A stretch of 64,000 bases of DNA from the NCBI RefSeq assembly GCF_001921205.1, contig NZ_MSIE01000054.1, positions 1 to 64,000 of the forward strand, in the 5' to 3' direction. Made by a program: the position numbers and the translations under genes. Below the pieces are notes generated by a model. That model was given only the letters and a program-made list of their open reading frames with translations. It was not told where the DNA came from and did no database searches. The DNA is from Actinophytocola xanthii. GTDB taxonomy: Bacteria > Actinomycetota > Actinomycetes > Mycobacteriales > Pseudonocardiaceae. Positions 16,378 through 24,453 of this stretch are shown piece by piece (position 1 is the stretch's first letter; each line of letters starts with the position of its first letter).

Positions 16378-17330
16378 CCTCTGCCGTGCTGGCACTGGAC
16401 ATCGGGGGGACCAAGCTCGCCGCGGGGCTCGTCGCGCCAGACGGCCGGGTGCGCTCGTTCCTGGTCGCGCCGACCCCGGTCGGGGTCCGCCTGGTGCTCG
16501 AGGCCTTGTTCGCCCTCGGCCGCAGGGCGGCGACCCAGGGCGGTGTGGACCTGCCGGACGTAGACGCGGTCGGCATCGCCTGCGGCGGTCCGCTCGACGC
16601 GGCCCGCGGCGTGTTGCTCTGCCCACCGCACCTGCCGGGCTGGCGGGACGTGCCGGTGGCCCGGCTGGCCGAGGAGGCCTTCGGGGTACCGGCCGTGCTC
16701 GACAACGACGGCACCGCGGCCGCCGCGGCCGAACACCGGTTCGGCGCCGGCGTCGGCACCCGGCAGATGGTCTACCTGACGCTGTCGACCGGCGTCGGCG
16801 GCGGCGTCGTGGTCGACGGGCGGGTCTACCGCGGTGCCACCGGGAACGGCGCGGAGCTGGGGCACGTTGTCGTGGACTGGCGCGGCCGGTCCTGCCGGGG
16901 CTGCGGAGGCCGAGGGTGCCTGGAGGCCTACGTCTCCGGCACGTCGATCGCCGAGCGGGCGCGGGAGTCCCTCGAGCCGGCGAGCACGCTCGCCGCGGTG
17001 GGCTCGTTCACCGCGGCCGACGTGGCGGCCCACGCGGCGGCCGGTGACGGGTTCGCCGGCCGGGTCTGGCGACGGACCACCGAGGCGCTCGGCACGGGGC
17101 TCACCTCGATCGTCAACATGCTCGAGCCGGAGCTGGTGGTGCTTGGGGGCGGGGTCACCCGCGCCGGTGAGGCACTGATCGGTCCGGCCAGGCAGGCCGT
17201 GCGCATGGCGGCGATGACGCCGGGCGGGCGGGCGGTGCGGATCGAACGGGCGGCGCTCGGCGACCGCGTGGGCGTGGTGGGTGCGGCCGCGGTGGCGCTG
17301 CGCTCCCCGGTGGGGAAAGGGCTGGCGTGA
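16374..17330 (+). CDS. ROK-family sugar kinase
   Basis: The 318-residue protein has the ATP-binding LALDIGGTKLAAGLV (residues 5-19), the substrate-binding and catalytic LDNDGTAAAAAEHRFGAG, and the ROK zinc signature GHVVVDWRGRSCRGCGGRGC (His and three Cys). No N-terminal helix-turn-helix is present, so it is an enzyme rather than a NagC/XylR-type repressor. It probably phosphorylates the imported hexose or a related aldose at its terminal hydroxyl. The adjacent isomerase fits the next step on an aldose phosphate. The ATG overlaps the permease stop by 4 bases. Confidence 0.88.
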   Translation: MTSAVLALDIGGTKLAAGLVAPDGRVRSFLVAPTPVGVRLVLEALFALGRRAATQGGVDLPDVDAVGIACGGPLDAARGVLLCPPHLPGWRDVPVARLAEEAFGVPAVLDNDGTAAAAAEHRFGAGVGTRQMVYLTLSTGVGGGVVVDGRVYRGATGNGAELGHVVVDWRGRSCRGCGGRGCLEAYVSGTSIAERARESLEPASTLAAVGSFTAADVAAHAAAGDGFAGRVWRRTTEALGTGLTSIVNMLEPELVVLGGGVTRAGEALIGPARQAVRMAAMTPGGRAVRIERAALGDRVGVVGAAAVALRSPVGKGLA

Positions 17331-17893
17331 GCCTGGGCGAGCAGTTGGCGGACCACCTCGACGTCGCCGAGCGGGCACGGGCGCTGTTGCCCGAGCTGTC
17401 GGCGGTGGCCGACCGCCTCATCGAGGTCTACCGGTGTGACGGACGGCTGTTCACCTTCGGCAACGGCGGCAGCGCGGCCGACGCCCAGCACCTCGCGGCC
17501 GAGCTGATCGGCCGCTACAAGCGCACCCGCCGCCCGCTGCCGGCACTCGCGCTGACCGTCGACCCCTCGGTGCTGACCTGCGTGGCCAACGACTACGGCT
17601 ACGACGACGTGTTCGCCAGGCAGGTCGTCGGGTTCGTCCGGCCGGGGGACATGGTCGCCGCCTTCTCCACCAGCGGCCGGTCGGAGAACGTCGTCCGAGG
17701 GCTCGAGGCGGCCCGCAAGCAGGGCGCCATAACCGTCTACTTCGGAGGGTCCGGCGGTGGTCCGGCGGCTGCGTACGCGGACCACGCGCTCGTCGTCGAC
17801 TCGGCCGAGACCGCACGGATCCAGGAGATGCACCTGCTGCTCCTGCACCTGCTCTCCGAGCGGGTCGACGCGTGGGCCGCTGGCGAGGACTGA
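17327..17893 (+). CDS. GmhA-like SIS-domain phosphosugar isomerase
   Basis: This single SIS-domain protein of 188 residues resembles sedoheptulose-7-phosphate isomerase (GmhA). It has FGNGGSAADAQHLAAELIGR (about 44-63), LTVDPSVLTCVANDYGYDDVF (about 79-99), FSTSGRSENVV (phosphate-binding Ser/Thr cluster, about 117-127) and TARIQEMHLLLLH with the active-site Glu and His. The catabolic setting argues that it interconverts an aldose phosphate made by the ROK kinase with a ketose phosphate. A true heptose pathway role is possible but not supported by neighbours. The GTG start overlaps the ROK stop. Confidence 0.8.
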   Translation: MSLGEQLADHLDVAERARALLPELSAVADRLIEVYRCDGRLFTFGNGGSAADAQHLAAELIGRYKRTRRPLPALALTVDPSVLTCVANDYGYDDVFARQVVGFVRPGDMVAAFSTSGRSENVVRGLEAARKQGAITVYFGGSGGGPAAAYADHALVVDSAETARIQEMHLLLLHLLSERVDAWAAGED

Positions 17894-17902
17894 GGAGGAG
17901 GC

Positions 17903-20446
17903 GTGGGGACACCCGCCGAGCAGCGGCTGCTGCACATGATCGGGAACGCGCACATCGACCCCGTCTGGCTGTGGCAGTGGCCGGAGGGCTACCAGGAGGT
18001 GCGGGCCACCTTCGCCTCGGCGATCGACCGGATGACCGAGTACCCGGAGTTCGTGTTCACCAGCGACTCGGTGCTGTACCTGGCCTGGGTCGAGGAGCAC
18101 GACCCTGAGCTGTTCACCGAGATCGCGCGGCGGATCGCGGACGGCCGCTGGCAGGTCGTCGGCGGTTGGTGGGTGGAACCGGACTGCAACCTGCCCGGTG
18201 GCGAGTCGTTCGTCCGCCAGGCCCTGTACTCCCAGCGCTACCTGATGGACCGGTTCGGCATCACCGCGACCGTCGGCTGCAACGTCGACCCGTTCGGCCA
18301 CAACGCGTCCCTGCCGCAGATCCTGCGTCGCTCCGGCATCGACGCCTACCTGTTCATGCGACCGGGCCCGCACGAGATGGCGCTGCCCGGGCCGTACTTC
18401 TGGTGGGAGTCGCCGGACGGGTCCCGTGTCCTGGCCTACCGGATCCCGCACGAGTACTGCAGCTCCGGTGCGGACCTCGGGTACCAGATCGACAAGTCGC
18501 TGGCCCAGCTGCCGCCGGACGCGCCGGAGCTGATGGTGTTCTACGGCGTGGGGAATCACGGCGGCGGGCCGACGAAGGCGAACCTGGAGAGCATCCGACG
18601 GCTCGACGCGACGGGCGGGCTGCCGCGGTTGCGCTGCGGCTCCCCGCGAGACTTCTTCGACCGGCTCGTCGCCTCCGGGCGTCCGGTGCCGACCCACGCC
18701 GGTGAGCTCCAGCACCACGCGGTCGGCTGCTACTCCGCGCACTCGGGCGTCAAGCGGTGGAATCGGCGCGCGGAGAACCTGCTCGCCAGGGCGGAGAAGT
18801 GGGCAACCGTCGCCTCGGTCGTCACCGGCGCGCGCTACCCGGCCGCGGAGCTCGAGCAGGCGTGGAAGCTGGTGCTGTTCAACCAGTTCCACGACACGCT
18901 CGGCGGCGCGGCAATCGAACCGGCCTATGAGGACAGCCGGGACCAGTTCGGGCACGCGGTCTCGTTGGCCGGTGAGGCCTTCAACCGCGCCGTGCAGTCG
19001 ATGACCAGGCGGATCGACATCGCACCCGAGCCCGAGATGACCCCGCTCGTCGTGGTGAACCCGCACCCCTGGCGGCTGGTGGCCGACGTCGAGTTCGAGT
19101 TCGGCGGTTTCCCCGCCCCGTCGGCCAGAGCCGTCGACGACCGGGGGGAGCCGGTCGCGGTGCAGCGCACCCGGTCTCTCGCGACGGTCAGCGGCTGGCG
19201 GCGCCGCATCGCGCTCGCCGCGGACGTGCCGCCGCTCGGTTACCGGGTCTACCGGATCCACCCCGACGGCGACCGGGTGGCCGACCCCGCGCTGGCCGTC
19301 ACGGACACCCGGCTGGAGAACGACTTCCTCGCCCTGGAGGTCGACCCGGAGACCGGGTGGCTGCGGTCACTGCTCGACAAGGTGTCCGGAGTGGACCTCG
19401 CCGGGGGCGCGGCGCATGCCGTCGTCGTCGATGACACCTCGGACACCTGGGGCCACCGGGTGCGGGCCTACGACCGGGCGATCGGCACCTTCACCCCGCG
19501 GTCGGTGCGCGTGGTCGAGCAGGGGCCGGTGCGCGCGGTGCTGCGGGTGGTCAGCGTCTACGGCGGGTCCACGCTGACCGAGGAGTACGTCCTCGGTGCC
19601 CGCCACCGCCACGTCGACGTCCGGATCACGCTCGACTGGCAGGAGCGCCAGAAGCTGCTCAAGCTGCGGTTCCCCACCCCGCTGACCGGGGTGCGGGCGA
19701 CCTTCGAGATCCCCTACGGCCACCTGGAGCGACCGGCCGACGGGAGCGAGGAGGCCGCGCAGGCCTGGGTCGACGTGTCCGGCGAGCTGCCGGACGGCAG
19801 GCCGGCCGGGCTCGCGGTGCTCAACGACGGCAAGTACGGCCACGACGTGCTGGACGGCGACATCGGCATCACGGCTGCACGCAGCCCCGTCTACGCCTGG
19901 CACGAGCCCAAGGAGCTCGAGCCGGACGAGCGGTACAGCTTCCAGGACCAGGGGCGCCAGGAGTTCACCTACCGTCTGGTCCCGCATGCCGGCGACTGGC
20001 GGGACGCCGACGTGGTGCGCCTTGCCGCCGAGCTGAACCAGCCGGCCTTTCCCCTGCTGGAGTCCTACCACGACGGTGACCTGCCCCAGGCGCGGTCGTT
20101 CATGTCGGTCAGCGGCGGGGACGTGCTGGCCTCGGTGCTCAAGGTCGCCGAGGACGACCCGGGCGCGGTGGTGGTGCGTGCCTACGAGACGGCCGGCCGC
20201 GGTGGCGAGGCCACGATCGAGGTGCTGGGCCGCTCGGTGACCGCCCGGTTCGGCCCGGCGGAGATCAGGACGTTCCGGGTGCCGACCGACCCCGGGGCAC
20301 CCGTCGTCGAGACCGACCTCGTGGAGTGGGAGGACCGGCCACGGGGGCAGACCGCACGCACCGAGGAGCCGCGCCGCGACGCCCCGCCCGTCGCGGCGGG
20401 ACCGGAGGAGCCGCCGCACGTCTCCCGGGCCGGGATCGAGACGTGA
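17903..20446 (+). CDS. GH38 alpha-mannosidase family protein
   Basis: This 847-residue cytoplasmic enzyme has a catalytic domain (1-320) with NAHIDPVWLWQW (zinc ligands His17 and Asp19), GCNVDPFGHNASLPQ with the nucleophile Asp129 that also binds zinc, and AVGCYSAHS carrying the fourth zinc ligand. The helical and C-terminal beta domains of GH38 follow (about 320-800, for example NPHPWRLVADVEFEFGG). It would release alpha-linked mannose, or a mannose-like sugar, from an imported glycoside and feed the kinase and isomerase encoded upstream. The GTG start follows the isomerase stop after 9 bases (GAGGAGG is the ribosome-binding site). Confidence 0.85.
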   Translation: MGTPAEQRLLHMIGNAHIDPVWLWQWPEGYQEVRATFASAIDRMTEYPEFVFTSDSVLYLAWVEEHDPELFTEIARRIADGRWQVVGGWWVEPDCNLPGGESFVRQALYSQRYLMDRFGITATVGCNVDPFGHNASLPQILRRSGIDAYLFMRPGPHEMALPGPYFWWESPDGSRVLAYRIPHEYCSSGADLGYQIDKSLAQLPPDAPELMVFYGVGNHGGGPTKANLESIRRLDATGGLPRLRCGSPRDFFDRLVASGRPVPTHAGELQHHAVGCYSAHSGVKRWNRRAENLLARAEKWATVASVVTGARYPAAELEQAWKLVLFNQFHDTLGGAAIEPAYEDSRDQFGHAVSLAGEAFNRAVQSMTRRIDIAPEPEMTPLVVVNPHPWRLVADVEFEFGGFPAPSARAVDDRGEPVAVQRTRSLATVSGWRRRIALAADVPPLGYRVYRIHPDGDRVADPALAVTDTRLENDFLALEVDPETGWLRSLLDKVSGVDLAGGAAHAVVVDDTSDTWGHRVRAYDRAIGTFTPRSVRVVEQGPVRAVLRVVSVYGGSTLTEEYVLGARHRHVDVRITLDWQERQKLLKLRFPTPLTGVRATFEIPYGHLERPADGSEEAAQAWVDVSGELPDGRPAGLAVLNDGKYGHDVLDGDIGITAARSPVYAWHEPKELEPDERYSFQDQGRQEFTYRLVPHAGDWRDADVVRLAAELNQPAFPLLESYHDGDLPQARSFMSVSGGDVLASVLKVAEDDPGAVVVRAYETAGRGGEATIEVLGRSVTARFGPAEIRTFRVPTDPGAPVVETDLVEWEDRPRGQTARTEEPRRDAPPVAAGPEEPPHVSRAGIET

Positions 20447-20565
20447 ACGAGCCGCCTCCGGCCCGGATGAGCGTGGTCCGGATGAGCGTGCTGTCGGCGG
20501 GCCTCGAGGCCCACCCCTGGTGCGTCGGCGTCCTGCTGCCGGCCCGCGAGGCGCGGCTCGGCTGA
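20443..20565 (+). CDS. Possible 40-residue peptide coupled to the GH38 gene
   Basis: A GTG at 20443 overlaps the GH38 stop (GTGA) and opens a 40-codon frame (VNEPPPARMSVVRMS...) ending 3 bases before the convergent lacI stop. The product has no recognisable domain. It may be the decayed remnant of a longer gene or untranslated spacer. The overlap is the only support. Confidence 0.25.
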   Translation: MNEPPPARMSVVRMSVLSAGLEAHPWCVGVLLPAREARLG

Positions 20566-20568
20566 GCC

Positions 20569-21645
20569 TCAGCTCGCCAGGGGGCGAGTGGAGCCCCGGC
20601 GTTCGAACCGCGGTTCCAGCCAGACGGTGCGGGGTTCCCCGCGCAGCTCCCCGGACAGGCGGGCCAGCAGCAGCTCCGCGGCCCTTGCGCCCATGTCGAC
20701 CACCGGCTGGGACACCGCGCTGACGCCCGGTTGCACCATCGTCATCCACGGCAGGTCGTCGAAGGCGACCAGCGAGATGTCGTCGGGGACCCGCCTCCCG
20801 CCGCGGCGCAGCTCCTGCCAGACCGCCTCGGCCATCAGGTTGTTCGCCGCGAACACCGCGGTGACCTCGGGGTGCGCGGCCAGCAGCGCGGCGGTGGCCG
20901 CCGCCGCGCTGCCCTCGCCGAAGCCGACCCGCACCACCAGCTCGGGGTCGAACCCGACCTCGTGGTCCCGCAATGCCTGCTGGTAGCCGGCCAGCCGGCC
21001 CACACCCGTCGTCCATTCCAGCTCGTCGATGACGAACGCGATCCGGCGGTGGCCCAGCTCCAGCAGGTGCGCGGTCGCCATGCGGGCGCCGTGCTCGGAG
21101 TCCACGAGCACGGCGTCGCACCGGTCGTGCGCCATCTGGCGGTCCACCTCCACCACGTGCACGCCCTGTGTGGTCAGCAGCGCCGCCGCCTCGGGCGACA
21201 GCGGGGTGACGATCGTGCCCGGAACCCGCATCGCCAGCAGCGTGCGCACTCCGGCCAGCTCGCGGTCGGTGTCGCCGTCGTCGTTCACCAGCACCATCTG
21301 GTAGCCGGCGGCGCAGAGCACCTGCTCGATGCCGGCGGCGAGGTCGGCGTAGAACTGGTTGCGCAGATCGGAGATCACCACCCCGACCAGCCGGTTGGTG
21401 CGCCGCTTGAGGCTCCTGGCGAACTCGTCCGGCACGTAGCCGAGGCGGTCGGCGGCGGCGAGCACCCGCGCCTTGACCGGTGCCGCCGCGTAGCCCTGGC
21501 CGGTGAGCGCCCGGGACGCCGTGGACGGCGACACGCCGGCGGCCCTGGCGACATCGCCGATGGTCGGCCGGCGCCGCGGCGGGCTGTCCTCCCCGCCGGC
21601 TCGCTCACGGCCCGGCGCGCTCACCGCCGGCTGGACCTCGTCCAC
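20569..21645 (-). CDS. LacI-family repressor of the sugar locus
   Basis: The 358-residue protein has its LacI helix-turn-helix at residues 28-75 (TIGDVARAAGVSPSTASRALTGQ; hinge helix near FARSLKRRTNRLVG). A periplasmic-binding-protein-like effector domain follows. The N-terminus has a 27-residue extension. It is the last gene of the leftward operon, 3 bases after the aldolase. The recurring palindrome TGTGGCAACGTTGCCACA at 9585, 13083 and 23883 is the obvious target, giving control of both arms and autoregulation. The inducer is presumably the imported sugar or its phosphate. Confidence 0.9.
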   Translation of the reverse strand: MDEVQPAVSAPGRERAGGEDSPPRRRPTIGDVARAAGVSPSTASRALTGQGYAAAPVKARVLAAADRLGYVPDEFARSLKRRTNRLVGVVISDLRNQFYADLAAGIEQVLCAAGYQMVLVNDDGDTDRELAGVRTLLAMRVPGTIVTPLSPEAAALLTTQGVHVVEVDRQMAHDRCDAVLVDSEHGARMATAHLLELGHRRIAFVIDELEWTTGVGRLAGYQQALRDHEVGFDPELVVRVGFGEGSAAAATAALLAAHPEVTAVFAANNLMAEAVWQELRRGGRRVPDDISLVAFDDLPWMTMVQPGVSAVSQPVVDMGARAAELLLARLSGELRGEPRTVWLEPRFERRGSTRPLAS

Positions 21646-21648
21646 GTC

Positions 21649-22503
21649 TCAGGCCGCTTCCTGCCAGGGTCGCGCCGTGGTGTCGACGACCTCGGCGAGC
21701 GCGCGGAGCCGGTCCACCGCGCGGGTCCGCAGCAGCGGCACCGGGTCGGGCAGGGTGTCGCTCCACACCGCGCGCCCGGCGAGGAACCCGGAGGCACCCG
21801 CCGCGCACGCGGTGCGCACCGCGCCGGGGAAGTCGGCGATCGAGACGCCCTGCGAGAGCACCACCCACGGCACCGGGAGCGCGGCCGTGACCCGCTCGCA
21901 GAGGCGCCCGACCTCCACCGGGTCACCTTTGCCGTGCCGGGGGACCTGTGCCTTGTAGAGGGTCGGGCGCAGCGCGCCCAACTCGGTCGCCGCCTCCAGC
22001 AGCAGCTCGTCGAAGTCCTCGCCAGGCGCGGGGCGCGCCACGCCCTCGAGGATCGAGACCAACCCCGCGCTCGCGCAGCGGTCGACGAACTCGGCCGCCA
22101 TCGCCAGCCGAGCGTCACGGTCCTCGCGCCGCCAGAGCAGCAGCAGCTTCAACGCGCTTGCGCCGGTCGTCCTGGCCCACCCCGGGTCGATGCCCTTGTC
22201 GATCTCGGTGCGTGCCACCGGCCCGCCGCCCGGCGGGTGGACCAGCGTGTCCGCGGCGAGGATGAGCCCGCACGGCAGCCCGCGCGCGGCGACCTGCTCG
22301 AACCCGTAGGTCCGGTCGATGAGGAAACCGCTTGCGTGCGGCCCCAGCTCGTCGGCCACGGCCAGCTTGAACCGGACGAGGTCGGCGTCGGCCGCCGGCT
22401 CGCCGGTGCGCTCGGCGAACATCGTGCGCAGGCTCTCGCGCTGGTCCATGGCCACCATGGCCAGGCCGCCGGAGGGTCGGGACAGGTCTGCCAGGTTCGT
22501 CAT
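21649..22503 (-). CDS. Class I aldolase of the LacD/YihT type
   Basis: The 284-residue protein is a TIM-barrel Schiff-base aldolase. GGLAMVAMDQRESLRTMF (about 11-28), SALKLLLLWRRED, GLVSILEGVARP, LYKAQVP (the Schiff-base Lys) and GASGFLAGRAVW (phosphate/sulfonate-binding Arg) align well with what I remember of sulfofructose-1-phosphate aldolase YihT and tagatose-bisphosphate aldolase LacD. It should cleave a ketose 1-phosphate to DHAP plus an aldehyde. Which ketose is unclear: the sulfoglycolysis partners YihS, YihV and YihU are absent here. The ATG overlaps the kinase stop by 4 bases (ATGA). Confidence 0.75.
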   Translation of the reverse strand: MTNLADLSRPSGGLAMVAMDQRESLRTMFAERTGEPAADADLVRFKLAVADELGPHASGFLIDRTYGFEQVAARGLPCGLILAADTLVHPPGGGPVARTEIDKGIDPGWARTTGASALKLLLLWRREDRDARLAMAAEFVDRCASAGLVSILEGVARPAPGEDFDELLLEAATELGALRPTLYKAQVPRHGKGDPVEVGRLCERVTAALPVPWVVLSQGVSIADFPGAVRTACAAGASGFLAGRAVWSDTLPDPVPLLRTRAVDRLRALAEVVDTTARPWQEAA

Positions 22504-23858
22504 GCCGCCTCCTGTGCCCGGGACAGGAAGTCCCGGTAGATCGGGTCGTACCGGTCGGCGAGAACGTCGTCGCGGGGGAGGGGGGTGCGCTCGAGCACGG
22601 GTGCCGGCAGCCCGACCGCGCGTCCGGCCAGCAGTGCGGCGCCGGTGCAGGCCGCCTCGCCCGCCGTGCACAGGCTGGTCGGACCCGGCATCACGTGTGC
22701 CTTGATGTCCACCAGTGCCCGGCCGCGGCTGGGTCCACCCAGGACGGTGAGCGTGCCGAGCCCGCTGCCGGCGTGGTCGGCTTGGCGCTCGGCCATCCAC
22801 CGGACGTGGAAGCACGCGCCTTCGAGGACCGCGACGAGCATGTCGGCCAGGCCGTGTTCGCGGCCGAGGCCGTGCACCGAGAGCCGGCGGTCCGGGTCGG
22901 GGTCGGGAGCGGCGCGGCCGGAGAGGTAGGGGAGGACGACGATGCCGGTCGGACGGCGCACGGCGTCGGCGAGCCGCTCGAGCGTGTCGTAGTCGCCCGC
23001 GGTCAGCGAGCGCAGCCACTCCACCAGCCGGCCGCTGTGCGGGAACCCGGAGACCATGGCCCAGGCGGCGCCGTCCGCGGAGCGGTTCCAGGACATGCCC
23101 GTGCCCGCGGCCTCCGCGCCGGGGGGTTCGGCGGTCGTGGTGACCACGGCCTCCGCGGTGCCCAGGGAGTCGACGACCGCACCCGGGGCGCGGGCACCCG
23201 CGGCGTGTGCGGCCACCAGGTGGTCGTGGCCGGCCACGACCACCGGGATGCCGGCCGCCGTTTCGGCCTGGACCAGCCCGGGTAGCTGGGCCGGGCGGAT
23301 CCCGGCCAGCGCCAGCAGGTCCTCGTCCCACCGGTCGGCGCGCTGGTCGAAGGCGCCGGTCCGGCCGGCGAGCGTCCGGTCGGTCAGCGGTGAGCCGCAC
23401 AGGGCCGTGGCGACCAGGTCCGGCACGCTCGTCCAGCAGCGCATCCGGTCGAGGGAGTCTGGCTCGTTGTGGCGCAACCACAGCCAGGTCGCGAGCGGCG
23501 TCTTGGCCGCGACGTCGACGCCGCTCGTGGTGAAGATCGGGGTTCGGCCCACGCGGCGGGCGAGCCAGCGCGCCTGCTCCTCGGCCCGGTCGTCGTGCCA
23601 CCAGAGCAGGGGGCGCAGCGGGCGGAGCTCGGCGTCCAGCGGCACCCCGCCCTCGGCAACGCCGGTTACGCCGATGGCGAGCGGCGGCCCCGCCTCCTCG
23701 ACGCAGTCGCGCAGGTCCTCCAGCACGCCGGCGACCAGCTCCCCGGCATCGGCGGGGGTGGGTCGGCGACGCTGGACGACGGGGGTACCGTCCACGGTGT
23801 ACAGGCCGACCTTGCAGTTGGTCGTCCCGACGTCCACCCCCGCGAGCCGTTGCGCCAC
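22500..23858 (-). CDS. FGGY-family carbohydrate kinase
   Basis: The 452-residue product has two actin-like domains. Phosphate-1 motif: AGVDVGTTNCKVGLY (about 6-20). The second domain holds VVDSLGTAEAVVTTT and the adenosine-motif region TVLGGPSRGRALVDIKA. It phosphorylates a ketose or similar polyol-derived sugar with ATP. Paired with the downstream aldolase it should make the ketose phosphate that is then cleaved. The GTG at 23858 is the best start although AGGAGG (23865-23860) lies only 1 base away; the initiation site is therefore uncertain. It is the first gene of the LacI-controlled leftward operon. Confidence 0.78.
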   Translation of the reverse strand: MAQRLAGVDVGTTNCKVGLYTVDGTPVVQRRRPTPADAGELVAGVLEDLRDCVEEAGPPLAIGVTGVAEGGVPLDAELRPLRPLLWWHDDRAEEQARWLARRVGRTPIFTTSGVDVAAKTPLATWLWLRHNEPDSLDRMRCWTSVPDLVATALCGSPLTDRTLAGRTGAFDQRADRWDEDLLALAGIRPAQLPGLVQAETAAGIPVVVAGHDHLVAAHAAGARAPGAVVDSLGTAEAVVTTTAEPPGAEAAGTGMSWNRSADGAAWAMVSGFPHSGRLVEWLRSLTAGDYDTLERLADAVRRPTGIVVLPYLSGRAAPDPDPDRRLSVHGLGREHGLADMLVAVLEGACFHVRWMAERQADHAGSGLGTLTVLGGPSRGRALVDIKAHVMPGPTSLCTAGEAACTGAALLAGRAVGLPAPVLERTPLPRDDVLADRYDPIYRDFLSRAQEAA

Positions 23859-23882
23859 GCCTCCTGGTCCCCTTCCGACCGG

Positions 23883-23942
23883 TGTGGCAACGTTGTCACA
23901 CCCTCGTCGGCCATCCTCGCCACTCGTACCGCCGCTGGTCAA
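23883..23942 (-). promoter_or_regulatory. Promoter and LacI-type operator of the kinase-aldolase-lacI operon
   Basis: Read on the minus strand, TTGACC (23942-23937), an 18-bp spacer and GAGGAT (23918-23913) predict a +1 near 23906. The operator TGTGGCAACGTTGTCACA (+ strand, 23883-23900) follows at about +7 to +24 and differs from the perfect palindrome by one pair. Repressor would block this promoter. Confidence 0.78.
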
Positions 23943-23999
23943 GTGGCGACCGGAGTGACCTGTTGTTTCACCGGGAATGCCGGGGGCATACCCGGGGCC

Positions 24000-24419
24000 A
24001 TGGACGCCCTGGGGATACCGACGCTGCACCGCCTGGACGAGCTCGCGGACCTGATCGAGCAGGGAGTGGACCTGTACCTGAGGTACTCGCCGGGTCCCGC
24101 CGCGGACACCCAGCACCCGAGTAAGGACCACGAGAGCGGCCTGCTCATGCCCGGCCTGTCAGCCAACCCGCTGAAGGTGCCGCGCTGGTGGTCGCTGCCG
24201 CCGGAGGACTGGCTGGCCCGCCGGATCTGCCAGTACCTGCGCGAGCTCGCCGAGGGTGCCCGACCCTGGGTGCTGACCGGCCGGGTCGTCGACTTCGGAC
24301 CCGACAACGAGCCGCTGCTCGACGAGATCCAACCGGTCGCCTGGCTGTCCAGCGAGCTGGTCAGGAACGCTCAGCGGCGCTACCACGAGCGGCTCGACGC
24401 CGGCCGCGCCACGCACTGA
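24000..24419 (+). CDS. DUF6098 family protein
   Basis: The 139-residue protein has VDLYLRYSPGPAADTQHPSKD, GLLMPGLSANPL, WWSLPPEDWLARRICQYL and a C-terminal RPWVLTGRVVDFGPDNEPLLDEIQPVAWLS, the conserved line of this actinobacterial family. The function is unknown. TTGTTT (23963-23968) and CATACC (23987-23992) make a weak promoter ending 7 bases before the ATG, so the mRNA may be leaderless. The gene is divergent from the FGGY kinase operon but need not belong to the sugar regulon. Confidence 0.7.
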   Translation: MDALGIPTLHRLDELADLIEQGVDLYLRYSPGPAADTQHPSKDHESGLLMPGLSANPLKVPRWWSLPPEDWLARRICQYLRELAEGARPWVLTGRVVDFGPDNEPLLDEIQPVAWLSSELVRNAQRRYHERLDAGRATH

Positions 24420-24453
24420 GTTTCAGGTTCGACCGGTGGGGCACCCGCTCGGC

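Noticed and set aside
16374-17330. ROK protein as a NagC/XylR-type repressor
   Set aside because: It starts directly with the ATP-binding LALDIGGTK motif and has no N-terminal helix-turn-helix.
20569-23858. Sulfoquinovose (sulfo-EMP) catabolic operon
   Set aside because: Only the aldolase resembles YihT. The PfkB-type kinase, sulfolactaldehyde reductase, YihS isomerase and GH31 sulfoquinovosidase are absent, and the aldolase motifs fit LacD-type enzymes as well.
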